A DNA stretch of 64,000 nucleotides from Haloferula luteola (GTDB taxonomy: Bacteria > Verrucomicrobiota > Verrucomicrobiia > Verrucomicrobiales > Akkermansiaceae): the NCBI RefSeq assembly GCF_014201715.1, contig NZ_JACHFD010000013.1, positions 1-64,000 on the forward strand, read 5' to 3'. Below the pieces are notes generated by a model. That model saw only the letters and a program-made list of their open reading frames with translations, made no database searches and had not been told where the DNA came from. Of the stretch, positions 17,606 through 27,613 are shown piece by piece. Made by a program: the position numbers and the translations under genes. Positions within the stretch are counted from its first letter, which is position 1; every line of letters starts with the position of its first letter.

Positions 17606-18787
17606 CTAATTCTCTGCTGTCGAGAGCTTTCCAGCTTGCGCCAGCTCACGCCATCGACCCGGTGTCGTCTGATGGACGCGAGAAAAAGCTTCGCACAGCT
17701 TCTTGGCCGAGCCGAATCCGCTCTCCATCGCGATCGCCTCGAGCTTGTAATCCGTATCCCGTAGCAATCGACAAGCGGCATCCAAGCGGACACGGATGAT
17801 TTCCTCTTTGGGCCCATGCCCAACGCAACGCTTGAATTCATCGCGGAACACCCGTTCGGACATGCCAGCCATCCTCGCCAGGCTGGATAGACGCAGAGGC
17901 TCCGAATAGTGCCGACGGATAAACAAAACGCTGCGCCGCAAATGGCTGTCAGGCGTCGAATAGGTGGCCGTCGAAGCGCGTTGCTTCACACCAGCAGGAG
18001 CCACCAATTCGCAATGCCTCGGGAGCCGCTGGCCATCCATCGCGGTCTGCAGCATCTGCGCAGCCCGCTTCCCCATATAATGTTTGTCAAAATCAACCGA
18101 AGACAACGCCACCCGAGCAAGGTTCACTTCCACCTTGCGGTCTTCACACCCGAGAATGGCCACATCCTCCGGAACTCGCAGACCCAACATGTCGCAAGCT
18201 TCCAACAAATCCAACGAACGACGATCATCACAGGTCATGATCGCCACGGGCTTCCGCAGCAACTTCAGCTGCTGGGCCAACAAGGGCAATCGCACGTTCT
18301 TGGCTGGCGAGCCTCCGGTCGCGGAACTCACTTCCAGGCGGTCCGATGACAAACCGGATGCCGCGAGCTCCCGCTCGAAGGCATCGCGAATCAATCGCGA
18401 ATCCGGTCCCGGCTGGAGACTGTAAAAGGCATGCTGAACCCGGCCAAGATTCATCAGGTGACGAGCCCCCGTGCGCCCCACCAGCTCAAGATCCGGCTGC
18501 ACGAACGGCAGATTCATCTCCGGATGCGGAATGCCAAGGTGAACCGTCGGTGTGCCCTTCCAGGCCTTCAGCCAATCCTTCACGCGGTCACTGTAGCAGG
18601 TCACCAACAACCCGTCGGCCTCACTCTCAGTGGGAAATGCCCCGTGAAAGCGCATGTTCGAAATCAATTCCCAGTTCGCCTTCCGCGCAAAGTCGGCAAT
18701 CCCCAACAGCATTTCTTCCTCATGAAAATCCGTCACGTAAAGCACGCGCCGCCGGGGAGATGGCTCTGGTGAGAAGGCGAGGTTCAT
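17606..18787 (-). CDS. XylR-like AraC-family transcriptional regulator
   Basis: A 393-residue regulator combining a periplasmic-binding-protein/LacI-like sensor (about residues 15-275) with a C-terminal AraC double helix-turn-helix (about 285-385). Sensor-domain marks include PVAIMTCDDRRSLDLLEACD and LGLRVPEDVAILGCEDR, and the AraC end has RLDAACRLLRDTDYKLEAIA followed by ESGFGSAKKLCEAFSR. This arrangement is that of E. coli XylR and its many Verrucomicrobia relatives, which respond to a sugar. The ATG at 18787 is used. Two GH43 genes in the window fit a hemicellulose theme, but no operator was identified and the neighbours are not sugar-catabolic genes. Confidence 0.88.
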   Translation of the reverse strand: MNLAFSPEPSPRRRVLYVTDFHEEEMLLGIADFARKANWELISNMRFHGAFPTESEADGLLVTCYSDRVKDWLKAWKGTPTVHLGIPHPEMNLPFVQPDLELVGRTGARHLMNLGRVQHAFYSLQPGPDSRLIRDAFERELAASGLSSDRLEVSSATGGSPAKNVRLPLLAQQLKLLRKPVAIMTCDDRRSLDLLEACDMLGLRVPEDVAILGCEDRKVEVNLARVALSSVDFDKHYMGKRAAQMLQTAMDGQRLPRHCELVAPAGVKQRASTATYSTPDSHLRRSVLFIRRHYSEPLRLSSLARMAGMSERVFRDEFKRCVGHGPKEEIIRVRLDAACRLLRDTDYKLEAIAMESGFGSAKKLCEAFSRVHQTTPGRWRELAQAGKLSTAEN

Positions 18788-18850
18788 GACTTTCAGCTAC
18801 CCAATCAGCATAAATCGTACCGCGACCCGAGTCCAGCTCCCGGTACCAAA

Positions 18851-19987
18851 CTAGGGTAGTCCCCCGTATCCCGATTCCTCACGATTCCTCGTGGCTCCGG
18901 GGTCCACAAGCGATTGCACGGCCTCCGTCACGGACACCCGGCCTCCCGCGACGGCCGTTTCCAGTCTGGGTAACTCTTCCGCAACTGCCGATTCATAGAA
19001 CTGGGCCAGCACCGCATCCTTCAGCAGAGAATGGAACCATTGCACATTCTGCTCTCGGCGCCGACTTTCCCACATCTCTTTCTCTTTGAGGACCTCACGA
19101 AAATTCCCAATCAACTCCCAAACTGCGGCCACCCCAGTCCCATCGAGGGCCGAGCAAGCAAGGGCCTGAGGCACCCAACCTGGAGTAAAGGGGCTCAGAT
19201 AATGAAGGACTCGCGCATACTCACCGCGCGCAATTTCCGCTCGAATCTGATTCTCCCCATCCGCCTTATTCACCAGGATGGCATCCGCCATCTCGATCAC
19301 GCCTTTTTTGATTCCCTGAAGCTCGTCCCCCGCACCGGCAATCTGCAGCAGCAGGAAAAAGTCCACCATCGTTCGCACGGCCACCTCGCTCTGACCCACC
19401 CCCACCGTTTCCACCAAAATCACATCGTACCCCGCCGCCTCGCACAGGAGCAAGGTCTCACGCGTCCGCGCAGCCACGCCACCCAAGGTACCCCCCGCTG
19501 GTGACGGGCGGATGAAGGCTCCGGGATGCCGGGAAAGATCCTCCATGCGGGTCTTATCCCCCAAAACACTTCCCCCGCTCACCGCACTCGTCGGATCCAC
19601 CGCCAGCACTGCCACGCGGTGCCCCGCCTCACACAAATCGAGACCAAATCGCTCGATGAACGTGCTTTTGCCAGCCCCAGGGACTCCCGTGATGCCGATC
19701 CGAATGGAATTCCCCGTCCATGGCAGACAGTCCCTGAGGATTTCCGCCGCCACTTTTCGGTGAGCCGCAGCACGACTCTCAATCAAAGTGATCGCCCGCG
19801 CCAGCAACGTTCGGTTTCCCGCCCGCACTCCTTCTACAGCCTCCGCCGCCGATAAGGGAGGGCGACGGCGACGGGCCGCTCCCGTCACCGCTGTCCCCCC
19901 GCGGACACCCGGACGGACTTCACTGGCAAACACGCCATGGTGATCGTCCTCCGGTGCCCACTCCGGTCGTTTGGACTCCGAGTTCAC
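18851..19987 (-). CDS. meaB: methylmalonyl-CoA mutase-associated GTPase MeaB
   Basis: A G3E-family P-loop GTPase of about 378 residues that guards and reloads adenosylcobalamin on methylmalonyl-CoA mutase. Seen here: Walker A GVPGAGKST, VLAVDPTSAVSGGSVLGDKT, RPSPAGGTLGGVA, the switch region VETVGVGQSE and the base motif LVNKADG. It directly follows mutB. I chose the GTG at 19987, 4 bp past the mutB stop; a TTG at 20011 would overlap mutB by 20 bp, and neither start is certain. The first 55 residues are not conserved and form an Arg-rich lead. Confidence 0.93.
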   Translation of the reverse strand: MNSESKRPEWAPEDDHHGVFASEVRPGVRGGTAVTGAARRRRPPLSAAEAVEGVRAGNRTLLARAITLIESRAAAHRKVAAEILRDCLPWTGNSIRIGITGVPGAGKSTFIERFGLDLCEAGHRVAVLAVDPTSAVSGGSVLGDKTRMEDLSRHPGAFIRPSPAGGTLGGVAARTRETLLLCEAAGYDVILVETVGVGQSEVAVRTMVDFFLLLQIAGAGDELQGIKKGVIEMADAILVNKADGENQIRAEIARGEYARVLHYLSPFTPGWVPQALACSALDGTGVAAVWELIGNFREVLKEKEMWESRRREQNVQWFHSLLKDAVLAQFYESAVAEELPRLETAVAGGRVSVTEAVQSLVDPGATRNREESGYGGLP

Positions 19988-19991
19988 GGCT

Positions 19992-22157
19992 TCAAGCGAG
20001 CAACAGCTCAAGCATCCGCTTGGCCGACTCCGGAATCACCGTGCCCGGCCCAAAGATCGCACTCGCACCGTGTTGCAGCAGGAAATCGTAGTCCTGCGCG
20101 GGAATCACGCCGCCACACACCACCATGATGTCATCGCGACCGAGCTTCGCCAACTCCGCCACCAATTCGGGAAGCAGCGTCTTGTGCCCTGCCGCCAGCG
20201 AACTCATTGCGACCACGTGGACGTCGTTCTCCACCGCCTGCCGGGCTGTTTCTTCGGGCGTCTGGAATAGCGGACCGATATCCACATCGAATCCCAAATC
20301 GGCATAGGCCGTGGCCACCACCTTCGCGCCGCGGTCGTGGCCGTCCTGCCCCATCTTGGCAATGAGGATCCGGGGGCGGCGACCTTCTTCCTGCTCGAAC
20401 TTCTCGATCAGCTCTTTGACGGTATTCATCGTAGGATCGGTTCCAAATTCCTTCGCATACACCCCCGAAATGGAGCGAATGCGTGCCTTGTAGCGGCCGA
20501 AGACTTTCTCCATCGCATCGGAAATCTCACCCAGCGTGGCCCGCGCTTGGGCAGCCGTGACCGCCAATTCGAGCAGGTTCCCCTCTCCAGACTCAGCACA
20601 ACGGGTGATCGCCTCCAACGCTTGGCGGCAGGCATCGGCATCTCGAGTGTTTCGAATCTGCTCAAGGCGACGGATCTGGGACTCACGCACCGCCGAATTG
20701 TCGATATCGAGAATATCCAGCGGCTCTTCCTTTTCGAGGCGGTATTTGTTGAGTCCAACGATCGTCTCCTTGCCGCTGTCGATCCGCGCTTGGCGACGAG
20801 CAGCCGCCTCCTCGATCCGCAACTTCGGGATCCCCTCCTCAATGGCCTTGGTCATGCCCCCGAGCTTTTCCACCTCCTCAATGTGAGCCCACGCCTTGTC
20901 CATCAACTCACGAGTCAGCGACTCGACATAATAGCTCCCGCCCCAAGGATCGATCACCTTGCAAATGCCGGTTTCTTCCTGGAGAAACAACTGCGTATTG
21001 CGAGCAATGCGCGCCGAGAAATCCGTCGGCAAGGCGATCGCCTCGTCCAGCGCATTGGTATGCAGCGATTGCGTGTGACCACACGCCGCTGCCATCGCTT
21101 CGATGGCCGTCCGCACCACGTTGTTGAACGGATCTTGCTCCGTCAACGACCACCCCGAAGTTTGGGAGTGCGTGCGCAGGGCCAGCGATTTCGAACTCTT
21201 CGGATGGAATCCCTTCACAATGCGAGCCCAAAGCGCACGGGCAGCACGCATCTTGGCAATCTCCATGAAATAGTTCTTTCCGATCGCCCAGAAGAACGAA
21301 AGCCGCGGCGCAAAGGCATCAATATCCAACCCGGCATTCACTCCGGTCCGAAGATATTCCAAGCCGTCCGCCAAGGTGTAGCCCATTTCAAGATCGGCTG
21401 TCGCTCCCGCTTCTTGCATGTGGTAGCCCGAAATCGAAATCGAATTGAACTTCGGCATCTTCTGGGAGGTATAGGCGAAAATATCCCCGATGATCCGCAT
21501 CGATGGTGTCGGAGGATAGATGTAAGTGTTGCGCACCATGAACTCCTTCAAGATGTCGTTCTGGATCGTTCCACTCAGCTGATCGAGCGTGCAGCCCTGC
21601 TCAAGCGCAGCGACGATATAAAACGCCAGCACTGGGATCACCGCACCGTTCATCGTCATCGAAACCGACACCCGATCGAGCGGGATCGAATCGAACAGGA
21701 CTTTCATGTCCTCCACCGAATCGATGGCGACTCCTGCCTTCCCGACATCTCCCACCACCCGTGGGTGATCGCTGTCATATCCACGGTGAGTGGCTAGGTC
21801 GAACGCCACCGACAAACCTTGTTGCCCAGCAGCGATGTTCCGGCGGTAGAAGGCATTCGACTCCTCTGCTGTGGAGAAGCCCGCGTATTGGCGAACCGTC
21901 CACGGACGAAACACATACATCGTCGCGTACGGCCCACGCAAAAACGGCGGCAAACCGGCAGAGTAATCCAAGTGGGTCATCCCTTCATAATCCGCCACCG
22001 TGTAGAGAGGCTTCACCGGGATGCGTTCCATCGTCTCCGTCACCCATTGTTCCGGCGTGCGGCCGGTAGCATCGGTGACGGCAGCGGACCAGCGGGCCGC
22101 TTCGCTGCCAGGCAGCGCGGGCTTGTACGGAAGCGTAGAAAAATCAACGGGATTCAT
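19992..22157 (-). CDS. mutB: methylmalonyl-CoA mutase large (catalytic) subunit
   Basis: A 721-residue adenosylcobalamin-dependent mutase that interconverts succinyl-CoA and (R)-methylmalonyl-CoA. The TIM-barrel domain has [20 protein letters not shown] and the substrate-binding stretch NFFMEI-type sequence [17 protein letters not shown]. The C-terminal B12-binding domain carries the cobalt-ligand motif DGHDRG (in [12 protein letters not shown]) with [16 protein letters not shown] downstream. Its length equals the family norm. It starts 15 bp after mutA and is followed by meaB, so the three form one operon. Confidence 0.96.
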   Translation of the reverse strand: MNPVDFSTLPYKPALPGSEAARWSAAVTDATGRTPEQWVTETMERIPVKPLYTVADYEGMTHLDYSAGLPPFLRGPYATMYVFRPWTVRQYAGFSTAEESNAFYRRNIAAGQQGLSVAFDLATHRGYDSDHPRVVGDVGKAGVAIDSVEDMKVLFDSIPLDRVSVSMTMNGAVIPVLAFYIVAALEQGCTLDQLSGTIQNDILKEFMVRNTYIYPPTPSMRIIGDIFAYTSQKMPKFNSISISGYHMQEAGATADLEMGYTLADGLEYLRTGVNAGLDIDAFAPRLSFFWAIGKNYFMEIAKMRAARALWARIVKGFHPKSSKSLALRTHSQTSGWSLTEQDPFNNVVRTAIEAMAAACGHTQSLHTNALDEAIALPTDFSARIARNTQLFLQEETGICKVIDPWGGSYYVESLTRELMDKAWAHIEEVEKLGGMTKAIEEGIPKLRIEEAAARRQARIDSGKETIVGLNKYRLEKEEPLDILDIDNSAVRESQIRRLEQIRNTRDADACRQALEAITRCAESGEGNLLELAVTAAQARATLGEISDAMEKVFGRYKARIRSISGVYAKEFGTDPTMNTVKELIEKFEQEEGRRPRILIAKMGQDGHDRGAKVVATAYADLGFDVDIGPLFQTPEETARQAVENDVHVVAMSSLAAGHKTLLPELVAELAKLGRDDIMVVCGGVIPAQDYDFLLQHGASAIFGPGTVIPESAKRMLELLLA

Positions 22158-22172
22158 GGTAAAAGGGCTGGA

Positions 22173-24329
22173 TCAGCCATGGAGGACTCCGAGCTTCACG
22201 AGGTAACGACGATTCACCTCGTAGTTGTTGGATTTGACAAAAATGTAGTCATCGAGACCGGCTTCGCGATAGGCCGCTTCATGATCGCCGGGGAAACCGG
22301 CAAGGAGAACTTGCACACCCGGATCCGCAGCTTTGATCCGAGTCGTCACATCGGGCACCAAGCTGGGGTAGTCCTCATCGTGGCCACAGATCACCACCAG
22401 GCGAGCTCCCGAAGCCAGGGCGCGGGAGGCGATCTCCGCCGCATCCGACGAACCTTCAGCATAGGCGCATTCGAATCCGCCAGTGGCAAAAAACGAGCGC
22501 GTGAAATCCGCCCGCGCCTTGTGGCGCCTTAGCACACCGCAAGTCGCCAAATGGATCGCAGGAAGGCTTCCCGTTGCCACCTTGAATGCATCCGCTGCCT
22601 GGCGGAGTTCCTCGTAAGTGCGCGCCAGGCGCGTCGAGGTCAATGGTGCCACCACTGGGCCTTCCGCCACCCCTGCTCGCAACGCACGCGTGATCTCCCC
22701 GATGGTAGCCCCTGCCTTCACGGCGGCCACCATGGACGGCAGCAATGAGAGCTCGGCCCCATCCAACAAATGGGACAGGCGAGCCATCACATCCAGATCG
22801 GTTTCCGGATCCGCTCCCGTCCGGAATTCGGCCAACTCCTGAGCGCGCTTTTCCCGCAAGGTGGCGAAATCACAGCCCCGGGCGGCCAGGGGTTTCTCTC
22901 CGATATCGGGATACTGATTCGTCCCCACCAGCGACGCCCGCCGCTGGGCGAGCAGCTTCTCTCTCCCTCCATGAACTTTCGCGACCTCCACTTGCAATGT
23001 GCCCCCTTCAAGTGCGCACAGCAGCCCCCCTTGCTTCTCAATTTTCTGGAACTCCTCCCATGCCTTTTGGGCCACCTGATCGGTCAACCATTCCACAAAC
23101 CACGACCCTCCCGCAGGATCCACGACCGCCGGTATCTCACATTCCTCCTGCAGAATGACCTGAGTGTTGCGTGCGATCCGCCGAGAAAAATCATCGGGAA
23201 CCCGCAGGCACTCATCAAAGGCACCCACACACAAGCTATCCACCCCTCCAAGCACTCCGGACAAAGCTTCTGTGGTCGTACGCAGCAGATTCACATAAGG
23301 ATCATGCCGCGTCTTATTATAGATCCCGGTCCGTCCATGAATGCGCGCCTTGCCCGACGACTCTGCCCCGCCGAGCGCCGCCACCACACGGGCCCAAAGA
23401 GGTCGGAACGCGCGGAACTTCGCAAGCTCCATGAAGAAGTTCCCTCCGATGGAGAATGTGAAGGAAATCTGGGATGCCGCCTCATCCACCGACAGGCCTC
23501 GATCCACCAGAGCTTTTACATAGGCAAGCCCAGTCGCCAAGGCAATCCCCAGCTCCTGAGTGGCACTCGCTCCCGCTCCGTGAGCTGCCATCGTGCTCAC
23601 TCCCACTGAGGTGAATCCAGGCATCGCCCCCAGATGGTGGCGGGCCAATGCCGCCATTTCATCGTAGATCTGCCCGAGCGATCCGGGCAACGATCCGGAG
23701 GCAGACAGCATGCCCAAGGGGTCCATGTTCAGGGCACCTCGCACGTTGGCACGGTCCACTCCCCGCTCTTCCAGCCACGCTTCAAACAAGGCCATGACGG
23801 GCAACCCCCCACAACCGGGCTGAAAATGAAAAGACACGGCATCCGGCAGTACCTGGGAAAAAGCTTTCCGAATGTCCGCGAGTGAAGCCAGTGAGAGTCC
23901 ACAGGCTCCCACCTCTCCAGCAGGAGCGGAGTCCGGATCGCGACCGTTCACCGTCGCAATATCCAGCAAAACATTCACGCAGTTCTGCCCGCGTGCCAGA
24001 TCCATCAGCAGCGCCCGGTTGAACTCCGTCGGATCACCATAGGGCAACTCCTGCGCGATCTCCCAAGGCTGCAATCGATATCCCTCCGCATGATGCCCAC
24101 GCAGGCCACCATCGAGACCCGGCAAAGTCGCAGCCCCTGGCAGCCCCTCCAACACTTCACGCCGGTAAATGGGTTGCAACGTGATGCCTTCCGCCGTCGG
24201 CGTCAGCATCACTTTATCAAACGGCGCCCCTTTCAAGAGGGCTTCCGCGGCGGATCTCCACTCCGTTTCGCTGACCGGAGGAAACTCAACGGGAGCAGGC
24301 GGAGCAACAGGCGTTTCAGTGGAACTCAT
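22173..24329 (-). CDS. mutA: methylmalonyl-CoA mutase small subunit
   Basis: A 718-residue mutase subunit paralogous to MutB. It has the barrel signatures (SIGGNFFMELAKFRAFRPLW, GVSTMAAHGAGASATQELGI), but its C-terminal B12 domain lacks the DxHxxG ligand. The corresponding stretch reads CGVLRRHKARADF, as expected for the non-catalytic partner of the heterodimer. The ATG at 24329 (MSSTETPV) gives the family length; the frame is open to 24410 but that extension is not conserved. It is the first gene of the leftward mutA-mutB-meaB operon, divergent from mce. Confidence 0.93.
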   Translation of the reverse strand: MSSTETPVAPPAPVEFPPVSETEWRSAAEALLKGAPFDKVMLTPTAEGITLQPIYRREVLEGLPGAATLPGLDGGLRGHHAEGYRLQPWEIAQELPYGDPTEFNRALLMDLARGQNCVNVLLDIATVNGRDPDSAPAGEVGACGLSLASLADIRKAFSQVLPDAVSFHFQPGCGGLPVMALFEAWLEERGVDRANVRGALNMDPLGMLSASGSLPGSLGQIYDEMAALARHHLGAMPGFTSVGVSTMAAHGAGASATQELGIALATGLAYVKALVDRGLSVDEAASQISFTFSIGGNFFMELAKFRAFRPLWARVVAALGGAESSGKARIHGRTGIYNKTRHDPYVNLLRTTTEALSGVLGGVDSLCVGAFDECLRVPDDFSRRIARNTQVILQEECEIPAVVDPAGGSWFVEWLTDQVAQKAWEEFQKIEKQGGLLCALEGGTLQVEVAKVHGGREKLLAQRRASLVGTNQYPDIGEKPLAARGCDFATLREKRAQELAEFRTGADPETDLDVMARLSHLLDGAELSLLPSMVAAVKAGATIGEITRALRAGVAEGPVVAPLTSTRLARTYEELRQAADAFKVATGSLPAIHLATCGVLRRHKARADFTRSFFATGGFECAYAEGSSDAAEIASRALASGARLVVICGHDEDYPSLVPDVTTRIKAADPGVQVLLAGFPGDHEAAYREAGLDDYIFVKSNNYEVNRRYLVKLGVLHG

Positions 24330-24799
24330 GGCAGGACTGGAAATGGGAGTTCGGGGAGAGGAAGCGAGGGCATCGACCCTCTGACTCGTCAGCCACCATC
24401 CGGGCGGCACGGGGAAATCTATCTCTCATCCGTCCCATTTCCTCATCCCGTCCCATCCCAAAAGCCGCGCAAGAAATGCCGTCGCACCGCTTCGATCCGC
24501 CGAATCCCTGGCTGCAGGCAGCTTGCGTTCCACCCGCAGGATTTGCGTGAATTATGAGAATCGTCGTAGCTCCCGGGCCGCCATCGCAGCAAATGCGAGG
24601 CTTATCCGAGTTTAGGCGCAGGGACGGGACTTGGCCCGGATCAAGGTCTCGGCAAGCGTGGTGACGTGAACCTCCTGAGGAAGGGAACCACCATGGGTGG
24701 CGCGGAGCCCGCAAGGGCCGACCGGGGTGAGGGTGGCACGGCAACCGACGCCGGCTTCCGGATGGAGATGTTCTTATCAACCATCGACTGATTCGATCC
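24330..24799. promoter_or_regulatory. divergent regulatory region, possible structured RNA leader
   Basis: A 470-bp stretch without a convincing gene between the start of mutA (leftward) and mce (rightward). It must hold the promoters of both operons. On the plus strand, 24600-24775 becomes purine- and G-rich and can form several short hairpins. Examples are CCACC/GGTGG around an ATG loop (24690-24702), and GCCC/GGGC closing a GCAA tetraloop (about 24707-24718). Others are a bulged stem at about 24626-24650 and CGGC/GCCG near 24739-24753. No standard -35/-10 pair or cobalamin riboswitch core was found by eye. Confidence 0.5.
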
Positions 24800-25207
24800 A
24801 TGATCCAGCAAATCGACCACCTCGGCATCGCCGTCCGCAACCTGGACGAAGCCTGCCAATACTATGAGGACTCCCTCGGCCTGCACTGCCACGGCCGCGA
24901 GGAAGTCGAGTCCCAGAAAGTCCGCACCGCCTTCTTTGACTGTGGCGGCGTTCATCTCGAACTGCTCGAGCCGACCTCCGAAGAAAGCCCGATTGCCAAG
25001 TTCCTCGAGAAAAATGGTGAGGGCATCCACCACATCGCTTTCCGCACAGACGACATCGCCGGCCAGCTCGGCCAGGCCGCCCAAAGTGGCATCCGTTTGA
25101 TCCACGAAGTCCCCTTCGAAGGCGCCGCCAACAAACTCGTCGCCTTCCTTCATCCAAAGTCCACCCACGGCGTGCTCACCGAGTTCTGCATGTCGAAACC
25201 TTCCTGA
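24800..25207 (+). CDS. mce: methylmalonyl-CoA epimerase
   Basis: A 135-residue vicinal-oxygen-chelate enzyme that epimerises (R)- and (S)-methylmalonyl-CoA. Two beta-alpha-beta modules are visible. The metal ligands sit in the expected places: His in IDHLGIAV, a residue of GGVHLELLEP, His in GIHHIAFR and Glu in LTEFC. Length is typical. It opens the rightward operon, connecting the mutase product to the decarboxylase encoded 20 bp downstream. A natural partner for MutAB across the divergent promoter. Confidence 0.94.
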   Translation: MIQQIDHLGIAVRNLDEACQYYEDSLGLHCHGREEVESQKVRTAFFDCGGVHLELLEPTSEESPIAKFLEKNGEGIHHIAFRTDDIAGQLGQAAQSGIRLIHEVPFEGAANKLVAFLHPKSTHGVLTEFCMSKPS

Positions 25208-25227
25208 CACCCCCACCCATCACGACC

Positions 25228-26781
25228 ATGGCCATCGATCCAAAACTACTGGAAGACCTCGAAAATCGCCGCCAAAAGGCACGCGAAGCCGGAGGCCTGG
25301 ACAAACTCGCCAAGCGCAAAGAGAAGGGCATGCTCGCAGCCCGCGAGCGCCTCGAAACCCTTTTCGACCCGGGCACCTTCCAAGAATTCGGCATGCACGC
25401 CCAGCACGGCTGCTCCGCGTTCGGCATGGAAACCAAACAACTGCCCTATGATGGCGTGGTCTGTGGGACCGGCTTTGTCGAAGGACGCGCCGTCGCCGCC
25501 TACAGCCAAGACTTCACCGTCAGCGGCGGCTCCCTCGGGCGCATCCATGCGCGCAAAATCTGCCAACTCATGGACTACGCGCACGACGTCGGCATCCCCG
25601 TGGTGGCAGTCAATGACTCCGGCGGAGCGCGCATTCAAGAGGGCGTCGACTCCCTTTCTGGCTACGGCAAGGTCTTCTTCAAAAACGTGTTCCTTTCCGG
25701 CGTCGTTCCCCAGATCGCCATCATCGCCGGACCCTGCGCCGGGGGTGCCGCGTATTCCCCAGCCCTGATGGACTTCCTCATCATGACCGAGAAGAACGCC
25801 AACATGTTCATCTGCGGTCCGGGCGTCATCAAAGCCGCCACCGGGGAAAACGCCGAACTCGCCCAGTTCGCCTCCGCCGCAGCCCATGCCACGGTCAGCG
25901 GCAACATCCACCTCGTGGCCAGTGACGACACTCACGCCATGGCCCTCGCATCGCGGCTTCTTTCCTACCTGCCCGCGAACAACGTGGCCGATCCCCCCCA
26001 CGACCTCGACCAACCCATCAACACCACGCCGGACCTCGGCATGAACGAGCTGGTGCCGGACAACCCGAAAGCCCCGCTCGACGTGCAGTTGGTCATCGAT
26101 CGATTGGTCGACCCCGACAGCTTCATGGAAATCATGCCCGACTTTGCGAAGAACCTCGTCGTCGGCTTTGCCCGAATCTGTGGCGTCGTGGTCGGCATCG
26201 TCGCGAACCAGCCCGCCGTCCGCGCCGGAACCCTCGACATCGACTCCTCCGACAAAGGCGCGCGCTTCATCCGCACCTGCAACATCTTCAACATTCCCAT
26301 CGTCAACCTCGTCGATACCCCTGGCTTCATGCCGGGTCTTGCCCAGGAACGCGGCGGAATCATCCGCCACGGAGCCAAGATGCTCTTCGCCTACGCGGCG
26401 GCCACCGTCCCCAAGATCACCTTGATCATGCGCAAAGCCTATGGGGGGGCCTACCTCGCCATGTGTTCCGCGGACCTCGGGGCGGACCTCGTCCTCGCCT
26501 GGCCCACTGCGGAGATCGCCGTCATGGGCGCGGAAGGCGCAACTCGGATCCTCTTCGGCAAAGAAATCGAAGCCTCCGAGGACCCCGCCGCACTTACTGC
26601 CCAACTCATCGAACAATACCGCGACGAGTTTGCATCCCCGTATCAAGCCGCCGCACGCGCCATGATCACCGATGTGATCACCCCTGCCGGTTCGCGCACC
26701 CGCATCGCCCTCGCCCTGCGAGCCACCTTGTCCAAGCGCGATACCCGCCCACCCAAAAAACACGGAAACATCCCACTCTAA
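25228..26781 (+). CDS. mmdA: methylmalonyl-CoA decarboxylase alpha / acyl-CoA carboxyltransferase subunit
   Basis: A 517-residue biotin-dependent carboxyltransferase with two crotonase folds. Marks include GGSLGRIHARKICQLMDYA, NDSGGARIQEGVDSL, GPCAGGAAYSPALMDF and VNLVDTPGFMPG, with the C-terminal GGAYLAMCSADLGADLVLAW region. In isolation it could be the beta chain of propionyl-CoA carboxylase. The membrane and OadG-like subunits just downstream, and the absence of an ATP-dependent biotin carboxylase gene in this window, favour the Na+-pumping methylmalonyl-CoA decarboxylase. It transfers the carboxyl group from methylmalonyl-CoA to biotin. Confidence 0.92.
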   Translation: MAIDPKLLEDLENRRQKAREAGGLDKLAKRKEKGMLAARERLETLFDPGTFQEFGMHAQHGCSAFGMETKQLPYDGVVCGTGFVEGRAVAAYSQDFTVSGGSLGRIHARKICQLMDYAHDVGIPVVAVNDSGGARIQEGVDSLSGYGKVFFKNVFLSGVVPQIAIIAGPCAGGAAYSPALMDFLIMTEKNANMFICGPGVIKAATGENAELAQFASAAAHATVSGNIHLVASDDTHAMALASRLLSYLPANNVADPPHDLDQPINTTPDLGMNELVPDNPKAPLDVQLVIDRLVDPDSFMEIMPDFAKNLVVGFARICGVVVGIVANQPAVRAGTLDIDSSDKGARFIRTCNIFNIPIVNLVDTPGFMPGLAQERGGIIRHGAKMLFAYAAATVPKITLIMRKAYGGAYLAMCSADLGADLVLAWPTAEIAVMGAEGATRILFGKEIEASEDPAALTAQLIEQYRDEFASPYQAAARAMITDVITPAGSRTRIALALRATLSKRDTRPPKKHGNIPL

Positions 26782-26787
26782 GATCCC

Positions 26788-27150
26788 ATGATCCCGATCC
26801 TCGCGAATCTTCCGACCCACCCCACGATCAATCAGTCCCTCGAGTTCCTCCTCGTCGGACAGGTGCTCGTCCTCTTCGTCCTCGGCGTGCTGATGCTTTT
26901 CATCACGCTCAACGGACTCGCCTTCAGTCGTGCGCCCAAGCCCAAACCGGCGGTGGCCCCTACGGCCTCCGCCCCCCTGGCGGCGCCCGTTCCCGTCACG
27001 GGCAACGAAGCCATCCCGGCAGTCATCGCCGCCGCAGTCCACATCGCCCTCGAAGGGCAACCCCATCAGATCGTCTACATGGCCCCGAGTCGGGACGGAT
27101 GGGCCCACGAAGGCCGCCGCCAGATCTTCTCGTCCCACCGTGTTCGCTAA
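26788..27150 (+). CDS. OadG-like (gamma/delta) subunit of sodium-pump decarboxylase
   Basis: A 120-residue protein with one N-terminal membrane helix (residues 20-42, VGQVLVLFVLGVLMLFI). A Pro/Ala linker leads to a C-terminal stretch IPAVIAAAVHIALEGQPHQI ending in EGRRQIFSSHRVR, similar to OadG/MmdD. Such subunits tether the carboxyltransferase and biotin carrier to the membrane pump. It starts 6 bp after the carboxyltransferase gene. The sequence is poorly conserved in general, so the call leans on context. Confidence 0.85.
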   Translation: MIPILANLPTHPTINQSLEFLLVGQVLVLFVLGVLMLFITLNGLAFSRAPKPKPAVAPTASAPLAAPVPVTGNEAIPAVIAAAVHIALEGQPHQIVYMAPSRDGWAHEGRRQIFSSHRVR

Positions 27151-27189
27151 TCCACTTTATCTAACATTTTTCACTCTACCCCTGATTCC

Positions 27190-27579
27190 ATGAAACATCT
27201 CCGCATCACCGTCGACGGCAAGAGCTACGACGTTCAAGTTGAGCTTCTCGGCGAAGAATCCACCGCTGTTCAACCCCTCATCGGCACACCGGTGCGCGCC
27301 GCCAGCGTGGCCGCACCTGCAGCCGCGCCCGCGCCCACCGCCCCGGTCGCCACCCCGTCTGGCGACGGCGGTGCCCTGCTCAGTCCGCTTTCCGCCGTGG
27401 TGGTCTCAGTCGAAGTCGCCGTTGGCCAAACAGTCACCGCCGGTCAACCCGTCCTCACCCTTGAGGCCATGAAAATGAACACCGTCGTCAGTGCCACTCA
27501 GGCCGGCACCGTGAAATCCATCGCCGTCAAAGCCGGCGACGCCGTCGACGAAGGCCAGGAGCTCCTCGTCATCGCCTGA
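27190..27579 (+). CDS. biotin carrier protein of the decarboxylase
   Basis: A 129-residue biotinyl carrier. After an N-terminal strand region (MKHLRITVDGKSYDVQVELL) and an Ala/Pro hinge comes a biotinyl domain with the attachment motif EAMKMNTVV, where the lysine is biotinylated. The carrier shuttles CO2 from the carboxyltransferase to the membrane beta subunit, where decarboxylation drives Na+ export. The gene sits between the OadG-like and beta-subunit genes, the expected order. Confidence 0.95.
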   Translation: MKHLRITVDGKSYDVQVELLGEESTAVQPLIGTPVRAASVAAPAAAPAPTAPVATPSGDGGALLSPLSAVVVSVEVAVGQTVTAGQPVLTLEAMKMNTVVSATQAGTVKSIAVKAGDAVDEGQELLVIA

Positions 27580-27613
27580 AGTCCTCATCCTTTCACCTCA
27601 ACCACCCACTCCC

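Noticed and set aside
24600-24780. Cobalamin riboswitch, RNase P RNA or SRP RNA in the mutA-mce intergenic region
   Set aside because: Short matches to parts of each were seen, but the conserved cores (the B12 box, the RNase P CR-I/CR-V pair, the SRP GGAAGGAAGCAGC-like loop) are absent. A general candidate structured RNA is reported instead.
24316-25216. Reverse-strand frames overlapping the mce gene
   Set aside because: mce has its metal ligands and family length on the plus strand; the reverse frames are shadows.
25246-27138. Long reverse-strand frame of 630 codons opposite the decarboxylase genes
   Set aside because: It lies opposite mmdA and the OadG-like gene, both with clear family motifs. 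The translation is Gly/Asp/His-rich with no family features, typical of an antisense shadow in high-GC DNA.
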